NCBI GenBank assembly: GCA_002473085.1
Contig: DKTP01000061.1
Span: 1-34,593, forward strand
Length of the DNA: 34,593 nucleotides
Reading direction: 5' to 3'
From: Anaerolineales bacterium UBA7227
Lineage (GTDB): Bacteria; Chloroflexota; Anaerolineae; Anaerolineales; Villigracilaceae
The translations under genes were made by a program, and so were the position numbers. The notes under the pieces are model-generated. The model was not told the DNA's origin. It searched no databases and saw only the letters and a program-made list of their open reading frames with translations. Shown piece after piece: positions 1 to 7,189 of this stretch. The first letter of the stretch is position 1. Every line of letters begins with the position of its first letter.

Positions 1-1
1 C

Positions 2-988
2 GGCGCGGGAGATGAAGTCATCGTCCCCGCCTACACCTGGATTGCGTCCGCTTCGGCGGTGCTGGCGGTCGGCGGCATTCCCATCGTCGCCGAAGTGGAT
101 GAATCGCTCACGCTCGACCCCGCCGATGTCGAATCGAAAATCTCCCCGCAGACCAAAGCCATCATGCCCGTTCACATGCGCGGCGCGCCCGCCAATATGG
201 AAGCGATTCTCGCGGTGGCAAAAAAGCACAACCTGAAAGTCATCGAAGACACGGCGCAAGCCAACGGCGGCTCGTTTCACGGAAAGGCGCTCGGTTCGTT
301 GGGCGATGTGGGCTGCTTCAGTTTGCAGTTCAACAAAATCATCACCTCGGGCGAAGGCGGCATGGTCATCACGAATGACGAAACCGTCTGGAAACGCGCC
401 GTCATGTTCCACGATGTCATTGGCGGCTTGCGCAACGGATTCGCAAACGAAGAAATGCTGTGGGGCGCGAACTTCCGCATGCCCGAACTGCTGGCGGCGG
501 TTGCGCTCGTCCAACTTCGCAAGCGCGAGAATTTGCTCGACCAGATGCGCCAGCGCAAGCAGACGCTCAAAGCGGGGCTGACTGACATCGCCCAGAAAAA
601 AGGAATCCGCTTCCGCGCCGAACATGACCCGCAGGGCGATACCGCCATCGCGCTCGTCTTTTATCTCGATACTGCCGAAAAAGCGCTCCGCGCGGCAAAT
701 GCTTTGCAAGCCGAAAACATCAGCGCCGCCACGCTCTATCAGCCCGACGTGACCGACTATCACATCTACGTTCACTGGACGCCCATCACCGCCAAACGCG
801 CCTGGACATCCGCCAACGCCCCGTGGAGTTCCGCCCAGCGTGACCCCGATTACTCCCCCGCCGCCTGCCCCAAGACTCTTGACCTTCTCAGCCGCGCCGT
901 TCATCTCGATGTCAATCCGCTGATGACGAATGAAGACGTGGAGAACACGCTCGAAGGGTTGAACAAGGTTTTGAATGTTTTAGCGTAA
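2..988 (+). CDS. DegT/DnrJ/EryC1/StrS-family PLP aminotransferase (5' end outside window)
   Basis: The frame is open from base 2, so the N-terminus lies upstream. The visible part opens with GAGDEVIVPAYTWIASASAV, the usual start of the large domain of sugar aminotransferases of this family. An IEDTAQANGG stretch carries the cofactor-binding Asp. A CFSLQFNKIITSGEGG segment places the PLP-binding lysine in FNK, as the family expects. Family members transfer an amino group between glutamate or glutamine and a keto-sugar or keto-inositol, usually in biosynthesis. Here the gene is followed after 34 nt by a Gfo/Idh/MocA dehydrogenase and then by sugar-catabolic enzymes. It may therefore remove an amino group from, or add one to, a keto-sugar in a catabolic route (inference). 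The substrate cannot be read from the sequence. Confidence 0.9.
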   Translation, partial: GAGDEVIVPAYTWIASASAVLAVGGIPIVAEVDESLTLDPADVESKISPQTKAIMPVHMRGAPANMEAILAVAKKHNLKVIEDTAQANGGSFHGKALGSLGDVGCFSLQFNKIITSGEGGMVITNDETVWKRAVMFHDVIGGLRNGFANEEMLWGANFRMPELLAAVALVQLRKRENLLDQMRQRKQTLKAGLTDIAQKKGIRFRAEHDPQGDTAIALVFYLDTAEKALRAANALQAENISAATLYQPDVTDYHIYVHWTPITAKRAWTSANAPWSSAQRDPDYSPAACPKTLDLLSRAVHLDVNPLMTNEDVENTLEGLNKVLNVLA

Positions 989-989
989 T

Positions 990-1018
990 GCGACATTCAT
1001 GTCGCGGCACAAAAGGAG
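990..1018. repeat. Dispersed 16-nt palindrome, copy 1 (with conserved right flank)
   Basis: GCGACATTCATGTCGC at 990-1005 is a perfect 7-bp inverted repeat around TC, directly after the aminotransferase stop. Its right flank (GGCACAAAAGG) resembles the flanks of the copies at 7155 and 10444, which also run to an A-rich AAAG. The flank supplies the ribosome binding site of the next gene. Confidence 0.8.
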
Positions 1019-1022
1019 GCTC

Positions 1023-2213
1023 ATGTCCCAAACATCCTTCACCCAAATGATCGCATCAGGCGCCGCCAAACCCATTCCCGAAATTGGGATCGGAATGCTC
1101 GGCTATGCTTTCATGGGCAAGGCGCACACCAACGCCTTCAAGACCATCCCCCACATGATGTACCCGCCGCCCGCCATCCCCCGCCTTGCCGCCCTTTGCG
1201 GGCTGGGAGAATCTCAAGTCGCTGAAGCCGCTCAACGGTACGGGTATGAAGCGCATTACACCGACTGGCGCAAAATGCTCGAAGACGAGCGCGTCCAACT
1301 CTTCGACAACGGCGGCTCCAACGACATCCACGCCGAGCCAACCATTCTCGCCGCGCAAATGGGCAAGCACGTCATCTGTGAAAAGCCGCTGGCGCGCAAC
1401 GCTGAAGAAGCCAAAGCCATGCTCGACGCGGTGACCAAAGCGGGCGTGAAGCACATGGTTGCCTTCAATTACCGCTTCGTCCCCGCCGTGCGGCTGGCGC
1501 GGGAACTGATTCAAAGCGGCAAACTAGGGCGCATTTATCACTTCCGCGCCGTGTATTTGCAGGAGTGGCTGCTGCCGCATTATGACCTGCCCTTCGTCTG
1601 GCGAATGGATAAAAACCTGGCGGGCAGCGGCGCGCTCGGCGACTTGGGCGCGCACACCATTGACCTGGCGCGGTATTTGCTGGGCGAAATAAAAACCGTC
1701 AACGCCCTCACCCGCACCTTCGTGCCAGAGCGCAGGCTGCCCGTCGGCGAAGGGAGCGCAAAAGTCACCGTAGATGACGCCTACGCTGCGCTCATCGAAT
1801 TTCATAGCGGCGTGATTGGCACAATCGAAGCATCCCGCTTTTCCACAGGCAACCGCAACCGCAACAGTTTTGAAATCAACGGCGAGCGCGGCAGCCTGCG
1901 CTTCGACTTGCAGCGGCTGAACGAACTCGAAATCTATTTTGTAGACGACCCCGCCGAGACTCAAGGCTTCCGCAGCGTGTCCGTCACCGAGTCGGTTCAC
2001 CCCTGGATTTCAAACTGGTGGCCCCACGGACACATCATCGGCTGGGAGCATACCTTTGTGCATGAGATGACGCACCTGCTTGATTGCATCGTCAACGACA
2101 AGGACATCGCCCCGCTCGGCGCGACCTTTAAAGACGGCTACATCAACGCCGTGATTTGTGACGCGATTCTGAAATCTGCTGAAACTAAACGGCAGGTGGA
2201 TGTGATTGCATAA
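1023..2213 (+). CDS. Gfo/Idh/MocA-family NAD(P)-dependent oxidoreductase
   Basis: The protein has 396 residues from ATG 1023, which follows an AAAAGGAGG ribosome binding site. An in-frame ATG at 999 lies inside the palindromic repeat and is not preferred. The N-terminal Rossmann fold is marked by GIGMLGYAFMG, the catalytic lysine motif by CEKPLARN, and the substrate domain begins near FNYRFVPAVRLA. LGDLGAHTIDLARYL carries the His and Asp typical of the active site. Family members oxidise or reduce a hydroxyl of sugars, inositols or keto-sugars in the cytoplasm with NAD(P). Next to the aminotransferase it could act on the same sugar position. I see no credible Tat or Sec signal, although a TatA-like gene follows. 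The exact substrate is unknown. Confidence 0.92.
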   Translation: MSQTSFTQMIASGAAKPIPEIGIGMLGYAFMGKAHTNAFKTIPHMMYPPPAIPRLAALCGLGESQVAEAAQRYGYEAHYTDWRKMLEDERVQLFDNGGSNDIHAEPTILAAQMGKHVICEKPLARNAEEAKAMLDAVTKAGVKHMVAFNYRFVPAVRLARELIQSGKLGRIYHFRAVYLQEWLLPHYDLPFVWRMDKNLAGSGALGDLGAHTIDLARYLLGEIKTVNALTRTFVPERRLPVGEGSAKVTVDDAYAALIEFHSGVIGTIEASRFSTGNRNRNSFEINGERGSLRFDLQRLNELEIYFVDDPAETQGFRSVSVTESVHPWISNWWPHGHIIGWEHTFVHEMTHLLDCIVNDKDIAPLGATFKDGYINAVICDAILKSAETKRQVDVIA

Positions 2214-2241
2214 CTCGTATCTCGTAACTTGTAACTCATAG
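2214..2241. repeat. Heptamer-stutter spacer A (4 x 7 nt)
   Basis: Four contiguous 7-nt words start on the base after the TAA stop: CTCGTAT, CTCGTAA, CTTGTAA, CTCATAG. The run ends just before the GAAGGAGA ribosome binding site of the next gene. It is one of six 7-nt-period spacers in this operon, each built on its own word except two that share one. Confidence 0.85.
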
Positions 2242-2253
2242 AAGGAGACTCAC

Positions 2254-2412
2254 ATGCCCATTCGAATTGGCCCCACTGAATTAATCATCCTGCTTATTAT
2301 CGTCATCCTGCTTTTTGGCGTGGGGCGCATTGGAAAAATTGCGGGCGAACTCGGCTCAGGATTGCGCGAGTTCCGCAAAGCTGTCAGTCCTGAAGAGAAA
2401 AAGGAAGAATGA
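2254..2412 (+). CDS. tatA: TatA/TatE-like twin-arginine translocase subunit (52 aa)
   Basis: This short gene encodes MPIRIGPTELIIL followed by a single hydrophobic helix (about residues 8-24). The hallmark FG of the TatA hinge follows (LLFGVGRIGKIAGELG) and then a basic amphipathic helix (GLREFRKAV) and a charged tail. TatA forms the pore-like component that moves folded twin-arginine proteins across the cytoplasmic membrane with TatC. At 52 residues it is at the short end of the family but has every diagnostic element. A GAAGGAG ribosome binding site lies 7-12 nt upstream. Its stop overlaps the start of the aldolase by 4 nt (ATGA), so the two are translationally coupled. A lone tatA inside a sugar-catabolic operon is unusual. 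No tatC is visible in the window. Confidence 0.88.
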   Translation: MPIRIGPTELIILLIIVILLFGVGRIGKIAGELGSGLREFRKAVSPEEKKEE

Positions 2413-3782
2413 ATCTGACCGATTATGGTTTGTCGTTGGATGGTGAAACCGTCCGCGTGGAAAATGAATCCATCCTCCGCGCCAACATCGCAAATCTGGC
2501 GCGTATCTCTGCCTTGGATAATGGCGAACGCGCCGCGCAAGCCAGGTATTGGATTCGCGCCGCCGCCCAGGCGTTGGATATCGTTCCCGCTTCCATCCAT
2601 GACCTGTACCTGGCGCGCGGACGAGAAGCCTTTTCCCACGCCTGGACGACTCCCGCCTTCAACCTGCGCGCCCTGCCTTTCGACTGCGCCTGCGCCGCCT
2701 TCCGCTCCGCCCGCAAAGTGGATGCCGCCGCGATAATTTTTGAACTCGCCCGCGTCGAACTCGGCTGGACCAATCAGACCCTTGCCGAATATGCCGCCGA
2801 TATTCTTGCCGCCGCCATCGCCGAAGGTTCTCGCGGCGCGCTATTTTTGCAGGGAGACCATTTTCAAATCTCTGCCAGCCTGCCGTTGAAGCAGGAAAAA
2901 GCGACAGTGGAGAATTTGATTGCCGAAGCGTTGGCGGCGGGCTACTTCAACATTGACGTGGACACCAGCACACTGGTGGATTTATCGAAGCCGACTGTGC
3001 CAGAACAGCAAACCGTCAATGCCGCGCTTTCAGCGGAGTTGGCGGCGCACGTCCGTAGACTCCAGCCGCAGGGCGTGACGGTTTCCATCGGCGGGGAGAT
3101 TGGCGAAGTGGGCGGGCACGTCTCGACGCTGGAAGAACTCCGCGCTTACATGAATCAGTTCAACGAACGGTTTGCGCCCCATCAGCCTGGGTTGAGCAAG
3201 GTCAGCATTCACACAGGCACAGCGCACGGCGGAATCCCGTTGCCCGATGGTTCGATGGCGAAGGTCAACATAGACTTTGACGCGCTGGAAAATTTGGGTC
3301 ATGTTGCGCGGACGGAATACGGCATGGGCGGCGCGGTGCAACATGGCGCGTCCACTTTGCCGCCTGAACATTTCAATCAGTTCGTCTCGCACGGCGCGAT
3401 TGAAGTCCACCTGGCTACCGCGTTTATGAACACGTTCTACAAAAATATTCCAATCGAATTGAAGAATGAAATGTTCGCCTGGCTGGACAAGAATCTCGCC
3501 GCCGAGCGCAAGCCCGACATGACCGATGAACAATTCCATCACAACACCCAAATGCACGCGCTCGCCCCGTTCAAAGAATCAGCGTGGAATCTGCCGACGG
3601 ATGTCAAAGAGCAGTTATCGGCGGCGTGGGAAGCGCAGTTCGATATGTTGTTCGAACGGCTCGGCTGCGCTGGCACGCGCACCATCGTCGAACAGGTCAT
3701 CCATCCAGTAAAAATCCAGCCAAAGATGGAAGATTATCAAAAACAACACACATCCGCGCAAGTCACAGGCTTGGCGGGGTGA
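2409..3782 (+). CDS. Class II (metal-dependent) fructose-bisphosphate aldolase-like protein
   Basis: The 457-residue protein carries in order the four signatures of class II aldolases. LQGDHFQ has a metal-binding His near residue 151. GEIGEVGGH has the catalytic or metal Glu. HTGTAHGG and QHGAST are the metal His and the phosphate-binding glycine loop. It is longer than the usual 280-350 residues, with about 130 extra residues before the barrel motifs and a helical C-terminal extension, so it belongs to a divergent long subgroup. Class II aldolases cleave ketose-1,6-bisphosphates or related phosphorylated keto-acids to triose phosphate plus an aldehyde. The operon also holds an unrelated class I aldolase at 8547, suggesting two substrates or two stereoisomers. 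Translation is coupled to tatA by a 4-nt overlap. Confidence 0.82.
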   Translation: MNLTDYGLSLDGETVRVENESILRANIANLARISALDNGERAAQARYWIRAAAQALDIVPASIHDLYLARGREAFSHAWTTPAFNLRALPFDCACAAFRSARKVDAAAIIFELARVELGWTNQTLAEYAADILAAAIAEGSRGALFLQGDHFQISASLPLKQEKATVENLIAEALAAGYFNIDVDTSTLVDLSKPTVPEQQTVNAALSAELAAHVRRLQPQGVTVSIGGEIGEVGGHVSTLEELRAYMNQFNERFAPHQPGLSKVSIHTGTAHGGIPLPDGSMAKVNIDFDALENLGHVARTEYGMGGAVQHGASTLPPEHFNQFVSHGAIEVHLATAFMNTFYKNIPIELKNEMFAWLDKNLAAERKPDMTDEQFHHNTQMHALAPFKESAWNLPTDVKEQLSAAWEAQFDMLFERLGCAGTRTIVEQVIHPVKIQPKMEDYQKQHTSAQVTGLAG

Positions 3783-3783
3783 T

Positions 3784-3832
3784 TGGTAATTGGTAAGTGG
3801 TAATTACCAATCACCAATTACGAATTACCAAC
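3784..3832. repeat. Heptamer-stutter spacer B (7 x 7 nt, hairpin)
   Basis: Three TGGTAAN words (3784-3804) are followed without loss of phase by four words of the opposite sense (TACCAAT, CACCAAT, TACGAAT, TACCAAC; 3805-3832). The halves pair: 3786-3803 against 3804-3821, 18 bp with two mismatches and no loop. The run begins right after the TGA stop and ends before AAAAGGAG. Confidence 0.85.
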
Positions 3833-3849
3833 CACAAAAGGAGCATCCC

Positions 3850-4878
3850 ATGTCCACCACCTACCGCTTTTCCTTCGGTCCCTGGAACATCCACACAGGC
3901 GCAGACCCGTTTGGTCCCGCCGTGCGCGATGAATTTTCGTTTGCCGAAAAATTGGAATTTTACAAACAACTCGGCTTCGACGGCGTGCAGTTTCACGATG
4001 ACGATGTGGTCTCGAATGCAGACGCGCCCTGGAGCCAGCAGGAAGCCGAAGCCAAAGCCATGCGCGCCCGTCTCGATGAGCGCGGATTGGTGGCGGAATT
4101 CATCGCCCCGCGCCTGTGGGAACATCCGCTGACGGTGGACGGCGCGATTACGTCCAACTCCGCCGAAGCGCGGACATACGCGCTCGAACGCACAAAACGC
4201 GCGATTGACATTGCCCGCTTGATGGACACGAAAGATTTGGTGCTATGGCCCGCCCGCGAAGGGACGTACCTGCGCGAAGCGAAAGACCCCATTGCTGCGG
4301 TGGCGCGGCTGGTCGAGTGGATGAATGCGGTGTTGGAATACGATAAAGACATCCGCATTTTGGGCGAGATGAAACCCAACGAGCCGATGGATGCCGCCTA
4401 CGTGCCGACGACGGGACATTTTCTCGGTCTCGCCAGCCTGACGGTTGACCCCAGCCGCGTGGGGACGCTCATCGAATCAGCGCACGCGATTCTGGCAGGG
4501 CTTGACCCGTCTGATGAGATGGCGTACGCGCTCGCGCACAAGAAACTCTGGTCTGTCCATCTCAATGACCAGAACGGACTAAAATTCGATGAAGACAAAT
4601 CCTTCGGCGCAGTGGACATCCGCCGCGCCTTCAACCAGGTTTGGGTGCTGGAACGCGCGGGCTACGGACAGAACGGTGAATTCATCGGCTTGGATGTAAA
4701 AGCCCTGCGGACGCAAGCGAAGGAAACATCCACCAAACATCTCCGCAACAGCCGCGCCTTTTTCCTGCGCCTTGTCGAACTCGCCCGCTCGCTGGATGTG
4801 GCAAAAGTGGAAGAACTCCGCGCCGCCCGCGATTACGAAGAATTGGATATGCTGATTGTGAAGCATTTGATTGGATAA
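3850..4878 (+). CDS. Xylose isomerase family protein (group I XylA-like)
   Basis: The start is ATG 3850, preceded by AAAAGGAG. A longer TTG-initiated frame merely translates the repeat spacer. The 342-residue protein follows actinobacterial-type xylose isomerase closely. FGPWNIHTGADPFGPAVR matches the N-terminal strand. FHDDD carries the ring-opening His (residue 49). GEMKPNEP carries metal Glu 173 and catalytic Lys 175. HLNDQNGLKFDEDKSFGAVD carries the cluster of Asp metal ligands. The family interconverts aldoses and ketoses such as xylose/xylulose and glucose/fructose using two divalent metals. The usual VGHEQM metal-His region has diverged to ESAHAILAG, so sugar specificity may differ. 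In this operon it probably generates the ketose that the following PfkB kinase phosphorylates. Confidence 0.87.
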   Translation: MSTTYRFSFGPWNIHTGADPFGPAVRDEFSFAEKLEFYKQLGFDGVQFHDDDVVSNADAPWSQQEAEAKAMRARLDERGLVAEFIAPRLWEHPLTVDGAITSNSAEARTYALERTKRAIDIARLMDTKDLVLWPAREGTYLREAKDPIAAVARLVEWMNAVLEYDKDIRILGEMKPNEPMDAAYVPTTGHFLGLASLTVDPSRVGTLIESAHAILAGLDPSDEMAYALAHKKLWSVHLNDQNGLKFDEDKSFGAVDIRRAFNQVWVLERAGYGQNGEFIGLDVKALRTQAKETSTKHLRNSRAFFLRLVELARSLDVAKVEELRAARDYEELDMLIVKHLIG

Positions 4879-4881
4879 TCT

Positions 4882-4958
4882 GTTGCGTGTTGCGTGTTCC
4901 GTTTACGCACTACGCAACACGTTCATTCATCTTTCATCATTCATCCTTCATCCTTCAG
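4882..4958. repeat. Heptamer-stutter spacer C (11 x 7 nt)
   Basis: This is the longest run: 77 nt read as eleven in-phase 7-nt words. Three GTTGCGT-type words come first, two TACGCA-type words of opposite sense follow, then one transitional word, then five of CATTCAT/CCTTCAT type. The first part folds back (4886-4895 with 4912-4921 is a perfect 10-bp pairing). The last word contributes the AGGAG ribosome binding site of the next gene. Confidence 0.85.
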
Positions 4959-4965
4959 GAGCCTC

Positions 4966-6069
4966 ATGCCCGACGCCATCATCGCAGGACACATCTGTCT
5001 CGACATCATCCCCAACCTTGCCAGCCACGCCGCCAGCGGACTCGACTCCATCGTCCAGCCAGGCAAACTGGTGGACATCGGCGCGGCGCAAGTCTCGACG
5101 GGCGGCGCGGTCTCGAACACGGGGCTGGCGCTGAATCGGCTGGGCATTGAAACGCGCCTGCTTGCTAAAGTCGGCGCTGACCAACTTGGGCGCGTCGTCA
5201 GGCAGATGGTGGCAGACCACGCCCCTGCGCTTGCAGACGGCATCCACGCGGACGCGGCAACCAGCACGTCCTACTCCATCATTCTCAACCCGCCTGGCGT
5301 TGACCGTTGCATTCTCCATCACCCTGGCTCCAACGACGATTTCACGTCCGCCGATGTGAGCGATGAAAAGATTCAGGACGCGCGTCTCTTTCACTTTGGC
5401 TATCCCCCGCTCATGGCGCGCATGTATACCGACGATGGCGCGGAACTGACTCAACTCTTTCGCCGCGTCAAAGCGCTCGGTCTCACCACTTCGCTTGATA
5501 TGGCGCTGCCAGACCCACACTCGGCGGCAGGGCGGGCGGACTGGAAAACCATTTTGCAGAACGCGCTCCCACACACAGACATCTTCCTGCCGAGTCTCGA
5601 CGAGATTCTTTTCATGCTTGGCAAAGACGCGCACAGCCCGCTCACGCCCGAACTGCTTCGCCAAGTCAGCGATGAACTGCTGGCGATGGGCGCGAAAATC
5701 ATCGTCATCAAATTGGGCGAACGTGGCTTGTATTTGCGCGTCGCCCCCGCCGATGTGCTGCAAGGGTTGGGAAAAGTCCGCCCGACATATCTCACCGCCT
5801 GGGGAAATTACGAAGCCTGGCAGCCCTGCTATCAGGTGGATGTGGCGGGGACAACAGGCTCAGGCGACGCCACTATTGCAGGATTTCTCTCCGCCTTCCT
5901 GCGGGATATGTCCCCCGCCAAGACGCTTCAAGCCGCGCTGGGGGTGGGCGCCTGCTCCGTGGAAGCGGCAGACGCCTTGAGCGGAATCCGCCCGTGGGGC
6001 GAGACCTTGAACCGAATCCGCGCGGGGTGGAAACAGAAGGAAGAAGAGTTCGCGTTTGTGGCGCGATAG
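4966..6069 (+). CDS. PfkB-family carbohydrate kinase
   Basis: The start is ATG 4966 after CAGGAG. An upstream in-frame start would translate the repeat tract. The 367-residue protein has the ribokinase-fold signatures. STGGAVSNTGLALNRLG near residues 45-61 is the N-terminal substrate-binding motif. VDVAGTTGSGDATIAGF is the C-terminal anion-hole motif with catalytic Asp 301. LPSLDEILFMLG and KLGERGLYLR are the ATP-side strand motifs. Family members phosphorylate ketoses, nucleosides or keto-deoxy acids with ATP in the cytoplasm. It is slightly longer than most (300-330 residues). It sits between a xylose-isomerase-like enzyme and an aminosugar isomerase, so a ketose produced by one of them is the likely substrate (inference). 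Confidence 0.9.
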   Translation: MPDAIIAGHICLDIIPNLASHAASGLDSIVQPGKLVDIGAAQVSTGGAVSNTGLALNRLGIETRLLAKVGADQLGRVVRQMVADHAPALADGIHADAATSTSYSIILNPPGVDRCILHHPGSNDDFTSADVSDEKIQDARLFHFGYPPLMARMYTDDGAELTQLFRRVKALGLTTSLDMALPDPHSAAGRADWKTILQNALPHTDIFLPSLDEILFMLGKDAHSPLTPELLRQVSDELLAMGAKIIVIKLGERGLYLRVAPADVLQGLGKVRPTYLTAWGNYEAWQPCYQVDVAGTTGSGDATIAGFLSAFLRDMSPAKTLQAALGVGACSVEAADALSGIRPWGETLNRIRAGWKQKEEEFAFVAR

Positions 6070-6137
6070 TGAGCAGTGAACAGTTATCAGTGAACAGTGA
6101 ACAGTGACTAACAGACTACGAGACTAACAGACTATGA
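6068..6137. repeat. Stutter spacer D (6 x 7 nt then 4 x 8 nt)
   Basis: Six AGTGAAC-type words (6068-6109) overlap the TAG stop of the kinase. The period then switches to 8 nt: GACTAACA, GACTACGA, GACTAACA, GACTATGA (6106-6137). The last octamer contains the ATG of the next gene at 6134. No Shine-Dalgarno sequence is visible. Confidence 0.82.
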
Positions 6138-7153
6138 GACCAACCAACTACCACACTTACAATGAAATCAAATCACAGCCGCAGGCATGGGCAGAGACGC
6201 TCGATATGCTGGCGCGGCGCAAAGACGAATGGCTGTCGTTTTTCAAAGAAGGCAACTTCGACTCACTTGTGCTGACGGGCTGCGGCTCGATGTATTACAT
6301 GCCGCTGGCGGCTTCGGCAGTCTGGCAGGAGTTGACCAAACTCCCCGCCCGCGCCCTGCCTGGCTCGGAAACCTGGCTCAATCCCGCGTCCATTCCCGCT
6401 TCGTCCAACCCGCTGATGATTTCCGTCAGCCGTTCGGGAACCACCACCGAAACCGTCCGCGCCACCCGCGCTTTTGGCGGCAAGACTGCCACCGTCTCGT
6501 GCTACCCAGAAGCGGAACTGCCAACGATTGGCAGTTTCAACCTTTTGGTGACGGCGGGGCAGGAAACATCCGTCGCGCAGACCCGCGCCTTTTCCACACT
6601 CTACCTTGCCACGCTGACTCTTGCCGTGTTTGCCAGCGGGCGCGATGACCTGTGGCGCGAGTTCCAATCGCTGCCCACATTGGCAGAGAAATTGCTCGAC
6701 CGTTACGAACCGCTTGCAAATGAACTGGGCAAAGACCTTACGCTTGACCGTTTTTACTTTCTCGGCTCTGGTTTACGCTATGGGCTGGCGTGCGAAGTGA
6801 ACTTAAAAATGAAAGAGATGACCCTGACTCATAGTGAGCCTTTCCATTTTCTCGAATATCGGCATGGACCCAAATCCATGATTACCCCATCCGCGCTGGT
6901 GGTGGGTCTGTTTTCAGACGCGCAGCGCGAGATGGAAGAAGCCGTGCTGAAAGATATGCGTACGCTCGGTGGGCGGACTCTCTCCATCGCCGAATCAGGC
7001 GCGGACGTGGAATTGGATTCGGGACTGAGCGAAATTGCCCGCAGTCCGCTGTATTTGCCCGTCGCCCAACTGATTGCCTTTCAGCGTTCGGTGGCAAAGG
7101 GCTTGAACCCAGACCTGCCAGAGAATCTCACCGCAGTAGTGGAGTTGGCGTAA
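6134..7153 (+). CDS. Double-SIS-domain aminosugar-phosphate isomerase/deaminase (GlmS C-domain/AgaS/NagB-II type)
   Basis: The 339-residue protein has two SIS domains. The first (about 40-170) has LTGCGSMYYMP and the phosphate-binding SRSGTTTETV. The second (about 205-330) has FLGSGLRYGLACEVNLKMKEMTLTHSE. The latter matches the GlmS isomerase segment EGALKLKEISY..AE and is followed by FLEYRHGP, the conserved HGP. The C-terminus (KGLNPDLPENLTAVVEL) is the usual end of this group. There is no glutaminase domain, so the expected activity is isomerisation or deamination of a 6-phospho-aminosugar (glucosamine-6-P or galactosamine-6-P), not glutamine-dependent synthesis. With the LacC/LacD-like genes downstream, a galactosamine-to-tagatose-6-phosphate step is a reasonable guess. 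The start codon lies inside repeat spacer D and has no clear ribosome binding site. Confidence 0.85.
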   Translation: MRPTNYHTYNEIKSQPQAWAETLDMLARRKDEWLSFFKEGNFDSLVLTGCGSMYYMPLAASAVWQELTKLPARALPGSETWLNPASIPASSNPLMISVSRSGTTTETVRATRAFGGKTATVSCYPEAELPTIGSFNLLVTAGQETSVAQTRAFSTLYLATLTLAVFASGRDDLWREFQSLPTLAEKLLDRYEPLANELGKDLTLDRFYFLGSGLRYGLACEVNLKMKEMTLTHSEPFHFLEYRHGPKSMITPSALVVGLFSDAQREMEEAVLKDMRTLGGRTLSIAESGADVELDSGLSEIARSPLYLPVAQLIAFQRSVAKGLNPDLPENLTAVVELA

Positions 7154-7154
7154 G

Positions 7155-7183
7155 ACGACATTAATGTCGCCCTACCGAAAGGA
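7155..7183. repeat. Dispersed 16-nt palindrome, copy 2
   Basis: ACGACATTAATGTCGC (7155-7170) has 6-bp arms around TA. It lies 1 nt past the SIS gene stop, followed by CCTACCGAAAGG, which resembles the flank of the other copies and serves as the GH4 ribosome binding site. Confidence 0.8.
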
Positions 7184-7189
7184 ATCAAA

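Noticed and set aside
999..1050. Upstream ATG 999 giving an RR-containing N-terminus (SRHKRRLMSQ) for the Gfo/Idh protein, suggesting a Tat signal next to tatA
   Set aside because: The segment translates the palindromic repeat and its flank. It has no hydrophobic core, and the AAAAGGAGG site supports ATG 1023.
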